The position numbers and the translations under genes are program-made. A stretch of 64,000 nt of DNA from the NCBI GenBank assembly GCA_964019135.1, contig OZ025258.1:2294001-2358000 (forward strand). Reading direction: 5' to 3'. Under the pieces are notes generated by a model. It made no database searches. It was not told where the DNA came from and worked only from the letters and a program-made list of their open reading frames with translations. Positions 11,268-23,000 of the stretch are shown in pieces (position 1 is the first letter of the stretch; every line of letters begins with the position of its first letter). Source of the DNA: Arenicola marina. Lineage: Eukaryota > Annelida > Polychaeta > Arenicolidae.

Positions 11268-13302
11268 CCGGGCAGCACGGCGGGCCTCACAGCTACAGAG
11301 AGGGCGGGCCACACCCCCGCACCCCTGACCGGGCAGCATGGCGGGCCTCACAGCTACAGAGAGGGCGGGCCACACCCCCGCACTCCTGACCGGGCAGCAT
11401 GGCGGGCCTCACAGCTACAGAGAGGGCGGGCCACACCCCCGCACTCCTGACCGGGCAGCATGGCGGGCCTCACAGCTACAGAGAGGGCGGGCCTCACAGC
11501 TACAGAGAGGGCGGGCCACACCCCCGCACTCCTGACCGGGCAGCATGGCGGGCCTCACAGCTACAGAGAGGGCGGGCCTCACAGCTACAGAGAGGGCGGG
11601 CCTCACCGCCGCACTCCTGACCGGGCAGCATGGCGGGCCTCACAACTACAGAGAGGGCGGGCCACACCCCCGCACTCCTGACCGGGCAGCATGGCGGGCC
11701 TCACAGCTACAGAGAGGGCGGGCCTCACCGCCGCACTCCTGACCGGGCAGCATGGCGGGCCTCACAGCTACAGAGAGGGCGGGCCACACAGCTACAGAGA
11801 GGGCGGGCCTCACAGCTACAGAGAGGGCGGGCCTCACAGCTACAGAGAGGGCGGGCCTCACCGCCGCACTCCTGACCGGGCAGCACGGCGGGCCTCACCG
11901 CTACAGAGAGGGCGGGCCACACCCCCGCACCCCTGACCGGGCAGCATGGCGGGCCTCACAGCTACAGAGAGGGCGGGCCACACCCCCGCACTCCTGACCG
12001 GGCAGCATGGCGGGCCTCACAGCTACAGAGAGGGCGGGCCACACCCCCGCACTCCTGACCGGGCAGCATGGCGGGCCTCACAGCTACAGAGAGGGCGGGC
12101 CACACCCCCGCACTCCTGACCGGGCAGCATGGCGGGCCTCACAGCTACAGAGAGGGCGGGCCACACCCCCGCACTCCTGACCGGGCAGCATGGCGGGCCT
12201 CACAGCTACAGAGAGGGCGGGCCACACCCCCGCACTCCTGACCGGGCAGCATGGCGGGCCTCACAGCTACAGAGAGGGCGGGCCACACCCCCGCACTCCT
12301 GGCCGGGCAGCATGGCGGGCCTCACAGCTACAGAGAGGGCGGGCCTCACCGCTACAGAGAGGGCGGGCCACACCCCCGCACTCCTGACCGGGCAGCATGG
12401 CGGGCCTCACCGCTACAGAGAGGGCGGGCCACACCCCCGCACCCCTGACCGGGCAGCATGGCGGGCCTCACAGCTACAGAGAGGGCGGGCCTCACCGCCG
12501 CACTCCTGACCGGGCAGCATGGCGGGCCTCACAGCTACAGAGAGGGCGGGCCTCACAGCTACAGAGAGGGCGGGCCTCACAGCTACAGAGAGGGCGGGCC
12601 TCACAGCTACAGAGAGGGCGGGCCTCACAGCTACAGAGAGGGCGGGCCTCACAGCTACAGAGAGGGCGGGCCACACCCCCGCACTCCTGACCGGGCAGCA
12701 TGGCGGGCCTCACAGCTACAGAGAGGGCGGGCCACACCCCCGCACTCCTGACCGGGCAGCATGGCGGGCCTCACAGCTACAGAGAGGGCGGGCCTCACAG
12801 CTACAGAGAGGGCGGGCCTCACAGCTACAGAGAGGGCGGGCCTCACAGCTACAGAGAGGGCGGGCCTCACAGCTACAGAGAGGGCGGGCCACACCCCCGC
12901 ACTCCTGACCGGGCAGCATGGCGGGCCTCACAGCTACAGAGAGGGCGGGCCACACCCCCGCACCCCTGACCGGGCAGCATGGCGGGCCTCACAGCTACAG
13001 AGAGGGCGGGCCTCACAGCTACAGAGAGGGCGGGCCACACCCCCGCACTCCTGACCGGGCAGCATGGCGGGCCTCACAGCTACAGAGAGGGCGGGCCACA
13101 CCCCCGCACCCCTGACCGGGCAGCATGGCGGGCCTCACAGCTACAGAGAGGGCGGGCCTCACAGCTACAGAGAGGGCGGGCCTCACAGCTACAGAGAGGG
13201 CGGGCCACACCCCCGCACTCCTGACCGGGCAGCATGGCGGGCCTCACAGCTACAGAGAGGGCGGGCCACACCCCCGCACCCCTGACCGGGCAGCATGGCC
13301 AT
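11224..13302. repeat. 24/61-bp composite minisatellite in SLX1 terminal exon and 3'UTR
   Basis: Two modules alternate: a 24-bp unit (core CTCACAGCTACAGAGAGGGC) and the same unit plus 37 bp (core CACCCCCGCACTCCTGACC, then GGGCAGCATGGCGGG), making 61 bp. The first modules overlap the SLX1 coding end. Short frames reading [11 protein letters not shown] or [10 protein letters not shown] are repeat products, not genes. Runs of pure 24-bp units occur at 12523-12668 and 12765-12887. Confidence 0.95.
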
Positions 13303-13414
13303 CACGTCATGCTCGAGAGATTGCTTGTATGATGGATGAGGATTATTTATAGAAAAGATGGATGTGAGAATGTAGAAAGCACTGGTAAATGAAGACCTTA
13401 AATTCATTGGCTAA

Positions 13415-13420
13415 AATAAA
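13415..13420 (+). promoter_or_regulatory. SLX1: Polyadenylation signal AATAAA, probable end of SLX1
   Basis: A canonical AATAAA in CTAAAATAAAGC, about 110 bp after the end of the 3'UTR array. It is the first good signal downstream of the SLX1 stop on the plus strand and implies a 3'UTR of about 2.2 kb, nearly all tandem repeat. Confidence 0.6.
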
Positions 13421-13744
13421 GCACCAGAAGCGATCACGCCCTCTTTCGTGAGAGTTATTATTTGTCGTCCAATAAGCAAGTTTGGACGGTCCATCTTCCA
13501 TGTAGTCCACAAAATGGATTATGCTTACAAATGGTGGGCGTGAGTCCTACGTGAGGAATTCTGAAACAGGAACAATGACCGTTCTGACAATATCAGGCCT
13601 GCTTGCTCGATTTGGCTTGGACGACTATATAGTAAGGTATGTAACACTATGGCCACCACCAACAGCATTTTGCTGGTATAATAGGTATGCATTATGAACA
13701 CTAGAGAAAACTATGTGACGTCAGTCTTTTAGGAATGGAGATTA

Positions 13745-15168
13745 GTTGTAAGAAGAATGGTTGTAGGATAGGTGGAAAATTGGTTTATGATGGGTAGAGA
13801 ATGGTTGTAGGATGGTCAAGATTGGTTGTGGGATTGGTGGAGAATTGCTGTAGGACGGGTGGAGAATGGTTGTAAGACGGTCGAGAATGGTTGTAGGACG
13901 GGTGCAGAATGGTTGTAGGATGGGTGGAAAATGGTTGTAAGGTGATGGAGAATGGTTGTAGGACTGGTGGAGAATGGTTGTAGGACTGATGGAGAATGGT
14001 TGTAGGACGGGTGGAGAATGGTTGTAGGATGGGTCGAGAATGGTTGTAGGACGGGTGCAGAATGGTTGTAGGACGAGTGGAGAATGGTTGTAGGACTGAT
14101 GGAGAATGGTTGTAGGACTGGTGGAGAATGGTTGTAGGACTGATGGAGAATGGTTGTAGGGTGGGTAGAGAATGACTGTAGGATGGGTGGAGAATGGTTG
14201 TAGGATGAGTGGAGAACGGTTGTAGGACGGGTAGATAATGGTTGTAGGATGGATGGAGAATGGTTGTAGGACGGGTGGAGAATGGTTGTAGGATGGGTAG
14301 AGAATGGTTGTAGGATGGTGGAGAATGGTTGTAGGATGGTGAAGAATGGTTGTAGGACGGGTGGAGAATGGTTGTAAGGTGATGGAGAATGGTTGTAGGA
14401 CGGGTGGATAATGGTTGTAGGAGGGTGGAGAATGGTTGTAGGATGGTGGAAAATGGTTGCAGGATGGGTGGAGAATGGTTGTAGGACGGGTGGAGAATGG
14501 TTGTAGGACTGATGGAGAATGGTAGTAGGACGGGTGGAGAATGGTTGTAAGGTGATGGAGAATGGTTGTAGGACGAGTGGAGAATGGTTGTAAGGTGATG
14601 GAGAATGGTTGTAGGACGGGTGGATAATGGTTGTAGGAGGGTGGAGAATGGTTGTAGGATGGTGGAAAATGGTTGCAGGATGGGTGGAGAATGGTTGTAG
14701 GACGGGTGGAGAATGGTTGTAGGACTGATGGAGAATGGTAGTAGGACGGGTGGAAAATAGTTGTAGGATGGGTGGAGAATGGTTGTAGGAAGGGTGGATA
14801 ATGCTTGTAGGACGGTTAGAGAATTGCTGTAGGATGGGTGGAGAATGCTTGTAGGATTGTGAAGAATGGTTGTAGGATGGGTAGAGAATGGCTGTAGGAT
14901 GGGTGGAGAATGGTTGTAGGATGAGTGGAGAATGGTTGTAGGACGGGTAGATAATGGTTGTAGGATGGATGGAGAATGGTTGTAGGACGGGTGGAGAATG
15001 GTTGTACGATGGGTGGAGAATGGTTGTAGGACGGGTGGAGAATGGTTGTAGGACTGATGGAGAATGGTTGTAGGACGGGTGGAAAATAGTGGTAAGATGG
15101 GTGGAGAATGGTTTGTAGGACGGGTGGAGAATGGTTGTAGGATGAGTGAAAAATGGTTGTAGGACGTT
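13745..15168. repeat. 22-bp minisatellite array
   Basis: About 65 degenerate copies of a 22-bp unit (core GGGTGGAGAATGGTTGTAGG). It lies between the convergent SLX1 and RNFT genes. The minus-strand frame of 468 aa (TILHPSYNHSPP type repeats) is spurious. A 216-bp internal duplication is visible: TGGATAATGG blocks at 14405 and 14621 with the same neighbours. A second, about 716-bp repetition links 14163 and 14879. Confidence 0.93.
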
Positions 15169-15180
15169 AGGCTCTCAGGT

Positions 15181-15240
15181 GGCCAGAGCACTCAATGCGA
15201 GAGCTCGAGCTTGCCGACTGAGCTATCGAGGCGGCCCCAA
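15181..15240 (-). repeat. tRNA-like head (SINE or tRNA relic)
   Basis: Read on the minus strand, this begins like a tRNA, GCCTCGATAGCTCAGTCGG, with a good A box (TAGCTCAGTCGG at 15214-15225). No B box (GGTTCGA) follows and no cloverleaf closes, so it is not a functional tRNA. A truncated tRNA-derived SINE is the likeliest reading. Confidence 0.35.
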
Positions 15241-16077
15241 AGAACGAGTGCATTCGCTACAATAAAGCACGCACGAGACTCGCTAGCGTAGGGTTTCATT
15301 TGGGAATGCACGACAGCGAACTTTCAACGTACTTATAAAATTATTGTAACACGGCAATAATTCTGCTCATGATTTGCGTGGTTTATTTGCCATGTTTAGA
15401 CACAGCAAATCGACTATTATATTCAATTTTATATTGTATCACATTTTGAAAATCTTGTTTTCTAAATCCCCACACAAGGGTCAAGTCGTCCCGTCTAACT
15501 TTCCTGAAAATAACTCACTTAAATTACGGGGGAATCAACGCTTTTACTTTGTAAAAAGATCATCCATTTAGGTCATGCTTTTTGCCGAGAAATATATGCA
15601 ATCGACAAAAAGAAAATTAATGTCGAATTTACATATGTTATGTTGTGCTGTCTGATCTAATCCCCATCACCACTCCCACCCTTAAAATTTAATTTATGCA
15701 ATCCAGTGGGTCTTGAAATTTATCAGTTCCGACTACATCAGACCAGATAGCTCAGCTCGACTGATTACACCGTGACACTGCGGAGTCCAGTCAATATTAG
15801 CAACAACTGTTCATTATAAAGATAATGCAGTTTTGTCGTTGATAATCAAGATTATGCACGGTGTTGCCGTTTATTATTTAAATAACACACACTTACGTTA
15901 ATAAAACAAGACTAGGTTTATTTCCCGGTGCATTCTTGTCGATAATGAACACTTAAGACAAAGGCGTGACGTCTCACAAGTTGTTAATGTTGTGTGATAT
16001 TCAAATGAGATATATATGTATATATAAACGGTTTATTGCGCCACATCAGATGGTGTGCCCATCAACACAGAGACAAC
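15241..16077. other. AT-rich intergenic sequence, no gene seen
   Basis: Ordinary-complexity AT-rich sequence between the 22-bp array and the RNFT 3' region. I find no exon, RNA gene or clear repeat in it. Confidence 0.6.
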
Positions 16078-16173
16078 GGTCTTCCGGTCGCATCAAGGTC
16101 ATGTTCAACGGTCTTCCGGTCGCATCAAGGTCATGTTCAACGGTCTTCCGGTCGCATCAAGGTCATGTTCAGA
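16078..16173. repeat. 32-bp tandem triplication
   Basis: Three perfect or near-perfect copies of a 32-bp unit (core CTTCCGGTCGCATCAAGGTC). The near-identity indicates a recent event. Confidence 0.95.
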
Positions 16174-16373
16174 ATATTTATCTCGCGCACTTGGCCAATA
16201 CAAAGATATACATGTCTTATATACAAAGTTTGGATCTTCACTGCGTGACAGGGAGTATATCAGATCAAATGGAATGCTTCGTGTTTAACCTCGCCAAGGT
16301 AGACTCCCGGGTGCAGCTGTTGTCTAGGCGCACAGCCGTTTAAATTGTCACCATGTGATAGCCTTTATTCGCG

Positions 16374-16928
16374 ACTGAGTAGAACCTCCTCACATCCATG
16401 AACATCACAAAATGCTGGAATCTGCAGATACAAGTGTCCACAGGTCAGCGACAAGTAGAGGATACACACCAATAGAAACTCCTCACATCCATGAACATCA
16501 CAAAATGCCGGAATCTGCAGATATGGGTGTCCACAGGTCAGCGACAAGCAGAGGTTACACACCAATAGGTCGCGCGTTGTATGGTATATGGTGTTAAGTA
16601 GAGCCTAAAATATATAGTCGTACAACCGAACTGTATCCTTCTTAGGTCTTTATGTCGTTGTATATATTGTTGGTTTTACTAGTGTTTGGTCAGATGGGTT
16701 GATTTGACCTGGTCACATGCGGATTGGCTCTAACGTGCGGCGGGTTACGCTAGGGGTGTTATACTACGGGCTGTAGCTAAAACAGACCAAAAATGCTTTG
16801 CTTTCTTTTAAAATAAAGTTTTAAAATAAAACGGCTCCATAATTTCCTATGAAGAAACTAGTCAAACATGGAGACCTATTTTTTTAGCATGGGGTTGAAG
16901 AGGTGTTTATCATGGGGATGGTTTTATT
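16374..16928 (-). promoter_or_regulatory. RNFT: Candidate RNFT polyadenylation signals
   Basis: On the minus strand AATAAA occurs 21 nt after the stop (16928-16923) and again at 16379-16374. The first would give an unusually short 3'UTR; which is used cannot be told from sequence. Confidence 0.35.
16386..16570. repeat. 93-bp tandem duplication
   Basis: Two copies of a 93-bp segment beginning CCTCACATCCATGAACATC at 16388 and 16481, differing at a few positions. It may lie in the RNFT 3'UTR or just past it. Confidence 0.9.
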
Positions 16929-16948
16929 GGTGTGTAACCCAGAAGGCG

Positions 16949-17080
16949 TTAGAACAGCTGCAGCATCGCGGAGGTGGCGCCATCTCTCCACAGCGGGTTG
17001 TCCACGATCTTGGAGCGGCACATCGGACAGGTCTTCTCGCGGTCAAACCACAGACATACGCACTCCTCGCAGAATATATG
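16949..17080 (-). CDS. RNFT: RNFT exon 8: second half of RING and C-terminus
   Basis: 132 nt including TAA at 16951-16949. The acceptor is TTATTGTAG|CAT at 17081/17080. Encodes HIFCEECVCLWFDREKTCPM, then CRSKIVDNPLWRDGATSAM and LQLF. It supplies His and four Cys of the RING. Confidence 0.94.
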   Translation of the reverse strand, partial: HIFCEECVCLWFDREKTCPMCRSKIVDNPLWRDGATSAMLQLF

Positions 17081-20000
17081 CTACAATAAAGACAAAGACA
17101 TCCATTGTAAAGACATCCATTGTAAAGACATCCAGTATGTTCTGCTATAACGTTGCGCTGGATAGGTCAATGTCAAACTGGGTCCACTGCGATAACGACT
17201 AATACCTAGAGCTCGGCAGGAGAAGAGGACTGGACCTAGCGTGACGTGGGCACTGACCCGGCAGCTGAGCTTGACCGCACTGCTCAGCTGGTCCTGACAG
17301 ATGGGACATGTGTTGTCCATGGCCTGCACCTCCTCACCACTGGGAACGCTGCCGTAAATCTGCAACGACATTACATTCACCGTTCTTACTCCACTTTTAT
17401 CTGGAGGGACTGTTGTGTATGTCAGCATTGGGCCCCATGTAGCGAGCGACCTGTACGGCTTAAACTGTAGTTGAAACACGACATTGACGAAATAAATTAA
17501 CTTACTTTGACTTGAAAACAGGAGAGAAATGCAGTCTTAAGTTCTTTGCCTTTCTGGTGAAGATGCAAACCCTGAAAACATAAAATTTTGCTATAGCTAG
17601 CTCAGCAAAGCCATGCAGAAATCTGGCGTAAATATATATTATATACATATTTATATATAACTACTTTCTATGAAGCTTCATGGACGAAAGCTTTAAAAAG
17701 AAGACTATAATCTACACTGTAGAACTTGGTAAGCTGAAGCACTGACGACACACACAAAGCTGTACAGATGAATAGGTAACAGATGTATAGGCAACAGATG
17801 TATAACAGATGTATAGGTAACAGATGTATAGGCAACAGGTGTATAGGCAACAGGTGTATAACAGATGTATAGGTAACAGATGTATAGGCAACAGGTGTAT
17901 AACAGATGTATAGGTAACAGATGTATAGGCAACAGGTGTATAGGCAACAGGTGTATAACAGATGTATAGGTAACAGATGTATATGACACAGGTGTATAAC
18001 AGATGTATAGGTAACAGATGTATAGGCAACAGGTGTATAACAGATGTATAGGCAACAGGTGTATAACAGATGTATAGGTAACAGATGTATAGGCAACAGG
18101 TGTATAACAGATGTATAGGTAACAGATGTATAGGCAACAGGTGTATAGGCAACAGGTGTATAACAGATGTATAGGTAACAGATGTATAGGCAACAGGTGT
18201 ATAACAGATGTATAGGTAACAGATGTATAGGCAACAGGTGTATAACAGATGTATAGGCAACAGGTGTATAACAGATGTATAGGTAACAGATGTATAGGCA
18301 ACAGGTGTATAGGCAACAGGTGTATAACAGATGTATAGGTAACAGATGTATAGGCAACAGGTGTATAACAGATGTATAGGCAACAGGTGTATAACAGATG
18401 TATAGGTAACAGATGTATAGGCAACAGGTGTATAAAAGATGTATAGGTCGTGGACAAAGGTGAGGCATGTTGACTGGGCGTCCATGTGCTGACCTTGAAG
18501 ACTGCGTAGACACAGACTATGCCGATGGCGATCCACTGCCCGCCATACTGGCTGTCCATCAGGAAGGCGACCCAGGGAGGCACGGGCAGTAAACTTCGGT
18601 AGAACTGACTCACAGATTCCAAAAATACATAGGTGCTCCCCTGGAACAATTAAGGCAGCTCCACGTTAACAGGGATCGGCATTATAACAATGGTTTTTGG
18701 TTCACTAACATCGAGCTTAGCACTGACTCACGTACACCGGAAAAACGCACAAACTAATGTTCATAAAATGTACATATTTATTGATTCATGTCAATGAAGG
18801 GCTACTCTGGCAAAGTTTTTTCTCTACTCTGTACCGGGTTAGGGGTTCGCGCCCTCGAGTCCGTATGTCTCTGCGACAAGGTGTCCAGTTTAAACACAAC
18901 ATACAGATTTAACAATATTGAGCAAACGTCTTTTCTGCCATACCTTTCTGCTGAAGGAGATGATGTGTCTAGGCAGAAGTCCCACAAAGGACTTTATAGC
19001 GATGGTGACAAACTTGGCGACGAAGTCCGTGACAATGACGATCCAGAAGAGCGACCAGACGGTCATGGCATTGCCGACGAGCGGCAGCTGGAAATACAGA
19101 CTAAAACAACGACAGGGGCGTCAGCAACCAGGCGTCCTGGGCGTCAGCAACCAGGCGTCCTGGGCGTCAGTAACCAGGCGTCCTGGGCGTCAGCAACCAG
19201 GCGTCCTGGGCGTCAGCAACCAGGCGTCCTGGGCGTCAGCAACCAGGCGTCCTGGGCGTCAGCAACCAGGCGTCCTGGGCGTCAGCAACCAGGCGTCATC
19301 GGCGTCAGCAACCAGGCGTCCTGGGCGTCAGCAACCAGGCGTCCTGGGCGCCGTGAGGGATGGTTACACGCGTGGCTTCCATTACCAGCCGTCAACATGG
19401 AAGAGGACCATGCAGTGCCGGGAGTATGTACTTATTGGTTGCTACACAGCCATGGAGCGTAAGGTACAGAACGGGTCATAGCAGCCATGGAGCGTAAGGT
19501 ACAGAACGGGGCATAGCAGCCATGGAGCGTAAGGTACAGAACGGGTCATAGCAGCCATGGAGCGTAAGGTACAGAACGGGGCATAGCAGCCATGGAGCGT
19601 AAGGTACAGAACGGGTCATAGCAGCCATGGAGCGTAAGGTACAGAACGGGGCATAGCAGCCATGGAGCGTAAGGTACAGAACGGGGCATAGCAGCCATGG
19701 AGCGTAAGGTACAGAACGGGTCATAGCAGCCATGGAGCGTAAGGTAAAGAACGGGTCATAGCAGCCATGGAGCGTAAGGTATAGAACGGGTCATAGCAGC
19801 CATGGAGTGTAAGGTACAGAACGGGTCATAGCAGCCATGGAGCGTAAGGTACAGAACGGGTCATAGCAGCCATGGAGTGTAAGGTACAGAACGGGTCACA
19901 GCAGCCATGGAGCGTAACGTATAGGACGGGTCATAGTAGCCATGGAGCGTAAAGTAAAGAACGGGTCATAGCAGCCATGGAGTGTAAGGTACAGAACGGG

Positions 20001-23000
20001 TCATAGCAGCCATGGAGCATAAGGTAAAGAGTGGGCCATAGCAGCCATGGAGCGTAAGGTACAGAACGGGTCATAGCAGCCATGGAGCGTAAGGTACAGA
20101 ACGGGGCATAGCAGCCATGGAGTGTAAGGTACAGAACGGGTCATAGCAGCCATGGAGCGTAAGGTACAGAACGGGTCATAGCAGCCATGGAGCGTAAGGT
20201 ACAGAACGGGTCATAGCAGCCATGGAGCGTAAGGTACAGAACGGGTCATAGCAGCCATGGAGCGTAAGGTACAGAACGGGTCATAGCAGCCATGGAGCGT
20301 AAGGTAAAGAACGGGTTATAGCAGCCATGGAGCGTAAGGTACAGAACGGGGCATAGCAGCCATGGAGTGTAAGGTACAGAACGGGTCATAGCAGCCATGG
20401 AGCGTAAGGTACAGAACGGGTCATAGCAGCCATGGAGTGTAAGGTACAGAACGGGTCACAGCAGCCATGGAGCGTAACGTATAGGACGGGTCATAGTAGC
20501 CATGGAGCGTAAAGTAAAGAACGGGTCATAGCAGCCATGGAGTGTAAGGTACAGAACGGGTCATAGCAGCCATGGAGCATAAGGTAAAGAGTGGGCCATA
20601 GCAGCCATGGAGCGTAAGGTACAGAACGGGTCATAGCAGCCATGGAGCGTAAGGTACAGAACGGGGCATAGCAGCCATGGAGTGTAAGGTACAGAACGGG
20701 TCATAGCAGCCATGGAGCGTAAGGTACAGAACGGGGCATAGCAGCCATGGAGCGTAAGGTACAGAACGGGTCATAGCAGCCATGGAGCGTAAGGTACAGA
20801 ACGGGTCATAGCAGCCATGGAGCGTAAGGTACAGAACGGGTCATAGCAGCCATGGAGCGTAAGGTACAGAACGGGTCATAGCAGCCATGGAGCGTAAGGT
20901 AAAGAACGGGTTATAGCAGCCATGGAGCGTAAGGTACAGAACGGGGCATAGCAGCCATGGAGTGTAAGGTACAGAACGGGTCATAGCAGCCATGGAGCGT
21001 AAGGTACAGAACGGGTCATAGCAGCCATGGAGTGTAAGGTACAGAACGGGTCATAGCAGCCATGGAGCGTAAGGTAAAGAGTGGGCCATAGCAGCCATGG
21101 AGCGTAAGGTACAGAACGGGTCATAGCAGCCATGGAGCGTAAGGTACAGAACGGGGCATAGCAGCCATGGAGTGTAAGGTACAGAACGGGTCATAGCAGC
21201 CATGGAGCGTAAGGTACAGAACGGGTCATAGCAGCCATGGAGCGTAAGGTACAGAACGGGTCATAGCAGCCATGGAGCGTAAGGTACAGAACGGGTCATA
21301 GCAGCCATGGAGCGTAAGGTACAGAACGGGTCATAGCAGCCATGGAGTGTAAGGTAAAGAACGGGTCATAGCAGCCATGGAGCGTAAGGTACAGAACGGG
21401 GCATAGCAGCCATGGAGCGTAAGATACAGAACGGATCATAGCAGCCATGGAGCGTAAGGTATAGAACGGGTCATAGCAGCCATGGAGCGTAAGGTACAGA
21501 ACGGGTCACAGCATTATCCCCAAGCAACAGGGATTCAGGAATTCATGTATTTGTTTGGCTTGTCTTACCATAGATCAGTTGATATGACAGATGCTCAGTG
21601 TTTAATATTGGAGGGCCAAGGTAAGCTAGCCAGCAGTAGGACGCACCTTCGGTAGAGATACTCGTCCAGGAAGACGTAGTACAGGAAGACAATGTTGCCC
21701 GCCAGAAAGGCTATCACCCAGACGATAGAGGGCGCCGTCTGTCTCCAGCCCTCCGTGTGCTGAAAGGTTGATTACCATAATTAACACTTTGCACTCCATT
21801 AAATACATCATCTATTATATATGTAACACTGGGACGATGCTTTCTACCGCATGTGGAAGCGTGATCTGAAGACAACAGTTGTACCCTGAGCAAGTATAAT
21901 CCGTTTCCTTTCATTAATATTTAAATTCCGGCACAACCAAACTCACCCGTGTCGTTATGTGCTTTTTAAATTTGTCATTGGCGTAGTAGAACGTGCCGCC
22001 TAGCGCCAGGACTATCAGCAGCCCTGGCAACAGAACAAGACAGGAATACGTGGAGCAGACACTTGCACTGAGATATGGTACAGCTTACACCGCTATTAGT
22101 TATTCACAAAAACGTGAAAGTTATCCGACAAGAGTTGAGTGCTTGTTAAGCTCTTGTATCAAAGTATCTACTTAACTTTTAGGCGGTCATTCCCACGCCT
22201 AATCGCGGTTGATAACCTCGAGCATAGTGCACAGTTGTGGAAATGCGAATTGATTACACGTGGCTGCCTATGACTGTATATGGCCTTACCTTGCCTGTGA
22301 CTGTATATGGCCTTACCTTGCCTGTGACTGTATATGGCCTTACCTTGCCTGTGACTGTATATGGCTTTACCTTGCCTATGACGTATATGGCCTTACCTTG
22401 CCTGTGACTGTATATGGCCTTACCTTGCCTGTGACTGTATATGGCCTTACCTTGCCTATGACTGTATATGGCCTTATCTTGCCTATGACTGTATATGGCC
22501 TTACCTTGCCTGTGACTGTATATGGCCTTACCTTGCCTGTGACTGTATATATCCTTACCTTGCCTATGACGTATATGGCCTTACCTTGCCTGTGACTGTA
22601 TATGGCCTTACCTTGCCTATGACGTATATGGCCTTACCTTGCCTATGACAGTATATGGCCCTACCTTGCTTATGACTGTATATGGCCTTACCTTGCCTAT
22701 GACTGTATATGGCCTTATCTTGCCTATGACTGTATATGGCCTTACCTTGCCTGTGACTGTATATGGCCTTACCTTGCCTGTGACTGTATATATCCTTACC
22801 TTGCCTATGACGTATATGGCCTTACCTTGCCTGTGACTGTATATGGCCTTACCTTGCCTATGACTCTATATGGCCTTACCTTGCCTATGACTGTATATGG
22901 CCTTACCTTGCTTATGACTGTATATGGCCTTACCTTGCCTATGACTGTATATGGCCTTACCTTGCTTATGACTGTATATGGCCTTACCTGGCCTGTGACT

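Noticed and set aside
15181-15240. Functional tRNA gene on the minus strand
   Set aside because: Good A box but no B box and no cloverleaf.
16868-17202. Plus-strand frames over the RNFT last exon
   Set aside because: Antisense of the RING exon; no conservation in that frame.
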